In this document: one piece after another, positions 22,876-26,203 of the stretch
Layout of the letters: each line of letters begins with the position of its first letter
How positions within the stretch are numbered: the first letter of the stretch is position 1
Assembly: GCA_030428695.1 (NCBI GenBank)
Contig: JAUIEM010000098.1
Span: 1-26,203 of the forward strand
Source of the DNA: a bacterium
GTDB lineage: Bacteria > Planctomycetota > J058 > JAJDCP01
Length of the DNA: 26,203 nucleotides
Direction of reading: 5' to 3'
The notes under the pieces: model-generated
The model's database searches: none
Told to the model about the DNA's origin: nothing
What the model saw: the letters and a program-made list of their open reading frames with translations, nothing else
Program-made: the position numbers and the translations under genes

Positions 22876-23871
22876 ATGGCGACCGAGACCGAGACCGAGG
22901 AGCCGAAGATCTCCGCCTTCATCCGCACCGTGCGGGAGCAGATCGCCCACACCGTCGTCGGCCAGGAAGAGGTCGTCGAGCGCGCGCTGATCGCGCTGTT
23001 GACCGGCGGGCACCTGCTGCTCGAGGGCGTGCCCGGGCTGGCCAAGACGCTGCTGGTGCAGTCGCTGTCGAAGGCGATCGACCTGCAGTTCGCGCGGGTG
23101 CAGTTCACGATCGACCTCTTGCCGGCGGACATCGTCGGCTCGGAGGTCTTCGACCCCCAGAAGGGGAAGTTCTTCGTGCGCCGCGGCCCGCTCTTCACCA
23201 ACCTGCTGCTCGCCGACGAGATCAACCGCGCCTCGCCGAAGGTGCAGTCGGCGCTGCTCGAGGCGATGCAGGAGCGCAAGGTGTCGATCGGCGAGGAGAC
23301 CCTGACGCTGCCGACCCCCTTCCTGGTCATCGCGACCCAGAACCCGGTCGAGCAGGCGGGCACCTTCGAGCTGCCCGAGGCGCAGCTCGACCGCTTCATG
23401 ATGCGCCACGTGCTGACCTACCCGACCCAGGAGGAGGAGGCCGAGGTCCTGCGCCGCGCCCTCAAGCTCGGGCTGAAGCGCGACGAAGGCGGCGGGGCGG
23501 TGCCCAAGAGCGCCTTCGACGCGATCGACGACACCCACACCGTCGGCATCGAGGACCTGACCAAAGCGATGGAGGACGTGCAGAAGGTGCACGTCAGCGA
23601 CGTCTTCATGCAGCACTGCATCCAGCTGGTCACGCGCACCCGGACCTCGCCCGACCTCGAGTTCGGCTGCAGCCCCCGGGCCGCGATCGCGCTCGGGGCG
23701 GCGGCCCGCGCCCGGGCCTACATCCGGGGGCGGGAGTACGTCACCCCCGAGGACCTGTTCGCCCTCGCGCCCGATGTCGTCCTGCACCGCATCCGGCTGA
23801 GCTACGACGCCCTGGCCCGCGGGGTGAAACCGGAGGATGTGCTCGAGGGCATCCTCGCCGCGATGGCCTGA
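22876..23871 (+). CDS. MoxR-family AAA+ ATPase
   Basis: The 331-residue AAA+ protein has Walker A GVPGLAKT at 51-58, Walker B LLLADEIN at 110-117, sensor 1 N156 in ATQNPVEQAGTFELPEAQLDRF, and the C-terminal lid with ALGAAARARAYIRGREYVTPED. These are the standard MoxR features. MoxR ATPases act as chaperones for metal insertion or complex assembly together with VWA proteins. The ATG at 22876 has GGAG upstream. It heads a four-gene operon with DUF58, a TM protein and a BatA-like VWA protein, the usual MoxR-Bat arrangement. Confidence 0.95.
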   Translation: MATETETEEPKISAFIRTVREQIAHTVVGQEEVVERALIALLTGGHLLLEGVPGLAKTLLVQSLSKAIDLQFARVQFTIDLLPADIVGSEVFDPQKGKFFVRRGPLFTNLLLADEINRASPKVQSALLEAMQERKVSIGEETLTLPTPFLVIATQNPVEQAGTFELPEAQLDRFMMRHVLTYPTQEEEAEVLRRALKLGLKRDEGGGAVPKSAFDAIDDTHTVGIEDLTKAMEDVQKVHVSDVFMQHCIQLVTRTRTSPDLEFGCSPRAAIALGAAARARAYIRGREYVTPEDLFALAPDVVLHRIRLSYDALARGVKPEDVLEGILAAMA

Positions 23872-23874
23872 ACG

Positions 23875-24747
23875 ATGCGCGTCGCCCGCCTCCGAGCTCC
23901 CGAGCAGGTCGCCCAGCGCGACTTCGAGATCGTCGTCCGGCGGCTGGCGAACGACCTGGTCTACGGCGTCGACGAGTCGCCCTTCGCCGGGGCAGGCATC
24001 GACTACATGCAGTCGCGGCTGTACGTGCCCGGCGACCCGGTCCGGCAGATGGACTGGAAGGTCACCGCGCGCACGGGCAAGCCGCACATCAAGGAGTACG
24101 AGGCGACCAAACGCACGCCGGTGCGCATCATCGTCGACACCTCCGCCTCGATGGCGAGCGCCTCCACCCCGCTGAGCAAGCACGACCTCGCGGTCTGGCT
24201 CGCCGCGGTGCTCGGCCTGGTCGCCCTCAAGCGCCTGAGCCCCGCCGCGATCATCGGCGCCGGCGAGCGCGAGACCCGCGCGGTGCCGAGCCTGCGCACC
24301 GGGGACCTGTGGCGGGAGCTGCGGCCGCTCAAGGAGCGCTCCTACCGCGAGGGCACCCGGCTCGCCCTGCAGGTCGAGGAGACGGCGCGGATGGCCGACC
24401 GCGAGAGCCTGCTGATCGTGATCAGCGACATGCACGAGCCCGGCGCGGTCGACGCGGTCAAGCGGGCCGTGCAGCGCCACGAGTGCTTCGTGATCCAGCC
24501 GGTCGACCCCCTCGAGCTCGGGGGCCTGCGCGGGGCGGGCTTCCTGCGGGCGAGCGAGGCCGAGACCGGCCACGGCTTCGTCGCGCGGGCCCGGGACCGC
24601 TGGTTCGTGCACCACGCGACCGAGGTCGGGCGCGCGCTGGCCTCCGCCGGGGCCGACCACATCGCCGTGCGCACCGACGAGGACTTCGTCGGACCCCTCG
24701 CGCGCTTCCTCCGCATCCGCGGCCACGCCCTGGGAGGCAAGCGATGA
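23875..24747 (+). CDS. DUF58 protein with VWA-like fold
   Basis: The 290-residue protein has the DUF58 signature: SRLYVPGDPVRQMDWKVTAR at 47-66, then HIKEYE, and the metal-ion-dependent adhesion site DTSAS at 88-92 followed by LLIVISDMHE. No membrane anchor is seen, so it is the short, cytoplasmic type. It starts three bases after the MoxR stop and ends by ATGA overlap with the next gene. It is the expected partner of MoxR, which may remodel it in a Mg2+- and ATP-dependent way. Confidence 0.93.
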   Translation: MRVARLRAPEQVAQRDFEIVVRRLANDLVYGVDESPFAGAGIDYMQSRLYVPGDPVRQMDWKVTARTGKPHIKEYEATKRTPVRIIVDTSASMASASTPLSKHDLAVWLAAVLGLVALKRLSPAAIIGAGERETRAVPSLRTGDLWRELRPLKERSYREGTRLALQVEETARMADRESLLIVISDMHEPGAVDAVKRAVQRHECFVIQPVDPLELGGLRGAGFLRASEAETGHGFVARARDRWFVHHATEVGRALASAGADHIAVRTDEDFVGPLARFLRIRGHALGGKR

Positions 24748-25547
24748 GGCCGTGGCTGCTGCTGCTCGCCGGGCTCGCCTGCGCCGCCCCCTACGAGACC
24801 CCGATCGGGCTGCCGCTCGCGGTGCCCCTCGAGTGGACGGGGCCGGCCCTGCGCATCCGCGAGGCGTTGATGGAGGAAGCGGCGCCGCGGGTCTGGATCC
24901 GCCTCGAGCCGCGCGCCGGAGGCTACACCGCCTGGGTGACGCCGATGGTGCCCGGGCCCCACGACGTCGGGCCGTGGATCGAGCAGGTCGACGGGCAACG
25001 CCCGGAAGGGCTCGTCGTGCCGCCGGTGATCGGCGTGTCGGTGCTCGGCGCCCAGCGCCTGACCGCCACCGGCCTGCTCGAGCCGCCGGCGCCGCCCCTC
25101 TTGCATACCGGCGGCTACCGGGCGGCCCTGCGGGCGCTGCTCGCGGTGTGGCTGGCGATCCCGCTGCTGGTCGGGCTGGGCCGGCTCCTCGAGCGGCGCG
25201 GGCAGGGCGCGCAGGAAGCACCGCGTGCCGAGGTGCGCGCCGGGCGCATCCGGGCGCTGAGCCGCGCGGTCCTCGACGACAAGGCGACGGCCGCCCAACG
25301 CGGAGCCCTCGAGCTGCTGCTGCTCGAGCAGTGGCGGGCCGAGCTCGGCCACGGCCCGGGGCAGCGCGTGCTCGACAGCCTCGGGGCCCTGCGGGCGCAT
25401 CCTTCCCTCGGCGCGACCGCGCGGCTGCTCGAGCGCTGGCTGCATACGCCGGCGGGCTCGACGCTGCATCCGGACGAGGCCGAGGTGCGCGCCGCCCTGC
25501 GGCCCTTCACCGAGCTCCAGGCAAAGGCGGCGGAGGCAGGCTCATGA
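24744..25547 (+). CDS. MoxR-operon membrane protein, BatD/DUF4381-position
   Basis: The 267-residue protein has a signal peptide (MRPWLLLLAGLACAAP), an extracytoplasmic beta-rich part (about 20-120), one membrane helix at about 127-147 and a helical cytoplasmic tail (about 150-267). The C13 near the signal end sits in GLAC, a poor lipobox, so a lipoprotein is doubtful. Position and topology match the single-TM partner (BatD or DUF4381-like) between DUF58 and the VWA gene in other MoxR operons, but the sequence match is weak. ATGA overlaps on both sides mean it is translated with its neighbours. It may link the periplasmic side to the VWA complex. Confidence 0.78.
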   Translation: MRPWLLLLAGLACAAPYETPIGLPLAVPLEWTGPALRIREALMEEAAPRVWIRLEPRAGGYTAWVTPMVPGPHDVGPWIEQVDGQRPEGLVVPPVIGVSVLGAQRLTATGLLEPPAPPLLHTGGYRAALRALLAVWLAIPLLVGLGRLLERRGQGAQEAPRAEVRAGRIRALSRAVLDDKATAAQRGALELLLLEQWRAELGHGPGQRVLDSLGALRAHPSLGATARLLERWLHTPAGSTLHPDEAEVRAALRPFTELQAKAAEAGS

Positions 25548-26203
25548 CCTTCGAGGAACCCGAGCTGCTCGCCCTGCTGGTCGTGCCCGCCGCCCTGGTC
25601 GCCTGGGAGCTGCTGCGCCGCTCGGGGGTGCCGATGCCCTTCGACCACGCGGAGCACCGGCGCGGCTGGCGCGACCGCTTCCTCGCCGGCCTCCTACGGG
25701 CCGCGAGCCTGCTGCCGGCCCTGCTGGCGGCGGTCGCCATCGTCGCCCTGGCCGGCCCGCAGAAGCTCGGCAAGCCGACCGAGAAGCGCAAGCTGACCAA
25801 CATCGAGTTCGTCGTCGACATCTCCTGCAGCATGGAGGCCGAGGTCGCCCCCGGGGTCAACCGCTTCCAGGCGGCGATGCGGGCGGTGCAGAAGTTCACC
25901 GAGCTGCGCGAGGGCGACGCCTTCGGCCTGACCATCTTCGGCAACGAGCACCTGCGCTGGATGCCCCTGACCCGGGACACCGCCGCCCTGTACGACGCGG
26001 GCCGGCTGCTCGATCCGCGGAAGATGCCCGGTGCCTTCGGCGGCACCGAGATCGGCGCCGCGACCCACCGGGTGCGCGACAATCTGGCGATGCTGGTGGG
26101 CTACGCGGTGCCGGCGCCGGACGGCGGGAACCGCCCCTGGTTCTTCAGCGCCGGGCTGCGCGGGCTCGCCTATCCGCGCTCGATCGCGGTGAACCGCGCC
26201 GGG
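25544..26203 (+). CDS. BatA-like VWA-domain membrane protein (3' end outside window)
   Basis: The 220 visible residues begin with a BatA-like head: a hydrophobic start (about 8-22), a second membrane helix at about 52-70, then the VWA domain with MIDAS D92, S94 and S96 (DISCS) and T168 in GGTEIG. The first 175 residues match the family well. From about 176 on, the reading loses VWA character: the TDG strand expected about 20-30 residues after GGTEIG is absent up to the end. The frame stays open. Either the domain is unusual or the last 130 bases do not belong here (see findings). ATGA overlap couples it to the preceding gene. Confidence 0.85.
   Translation, partial: MTFEEPELLALLVVPAALVAWELLRRSGVPMPFDHAEHRRGWRDRFLAGLLRAASLLPALLAAVAIVALAGPQKLGKPTEKRKLTNIEFVVDISCSMEAEVAPGVNRFQAAMRAVQKFTELREGDAFGLTIFGNEHLRWMPLTRDTAALYDAGRLLDPRKMPGAFGGTEIGAATHRVRDNLAMLVGYAVPAPDGGNRPWFFSAGLRGLAYPRSIAVNRAG

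Overview
The window is high-GC DNA (about 70-80% in typical genes, lower in a few patches) from a gene-dense bacterial genome. Starts are mostly ATG or GTG behind clear GGAG-type ribosome binding sites, and many genes overlap by ATGA or GTGA. A Hanks-type Ser/Thr kinase fused to a formylglycine-generating-enzyme (FGE)-like domain, a DUF4157 (eCIS-core) protein, STAND-like ATPases with TPRs and a MoxR/DUF58/VWA operon fit a complex, predatory or surface-active lineage such as Myxococcota, Planctomycetota or a related uncultured phylum. No rRNA or other phylogenetic marker is present, so this placement is only suggestive. No tRNA, rRNA, CRISPR array or transposase was seen.

Layout. 1-1930 (-): 5' part of a hybrid sensor kinase (receiver, pseudo-receiver, two PAS, truncated before the H-box). 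2259-5225 (+): three-gene ABC export operon with an exported helical protein. 5238-5741 (-): RibD-C/DHFR-like reductase. 5970-8881 (+): Ser/Thr kinase-FGE-like fusion followed by a zinc-ribbon 2-oxoglutarate/Fe(II) oxygenase. 8882-9547: a 666-bp non-coding, repeat-rich island with long inverted repeats, a polypurine tract, octamer tandem repeats and twin GTTGTACAAC palindromes. 9548-13305 (+): two overlapping P-loop ATPase genes, the second ending in a TPR array of lower GC. 13357-18714 (+): a 1785-residue DUF4157 protein with annexin-like repeats, a PKD-like segment, a hydrophobic segment and two tandem 461-residue units that each carry a nucleotidyltransferase-like G-T/D-x-D/D pattern. 18834-19513 (+): a VapBC-type toxin-antitoxin pair with its own promoter and an operator-like palindrome. 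19612-22044 (+): pentapeptide-repeat protein, HAD phosphatase and an unknown protein. 22041-22724 (-): AlkD-like DNA alkylation repair protein. 22876-26203 (+): MoxR ATPase, DUF58, a signal-peptide/TM protein and a BatA-like VWA protein running off the end.

The accessory core is 8882-19513. A plausible reading is a conflict or effector island: a paired ATPase/TPR sensor module next to a very large protein built like a polymorphic toxin or extracellular-contractile-system effector, bracketed by repeats and a toxin-antitoxin pair. No contractile sheath, tube or baseplate genes are in the window, so a delivery route is not shown. The functional link between the ATPases and the DUF4157 protein is inference from adjacency only.
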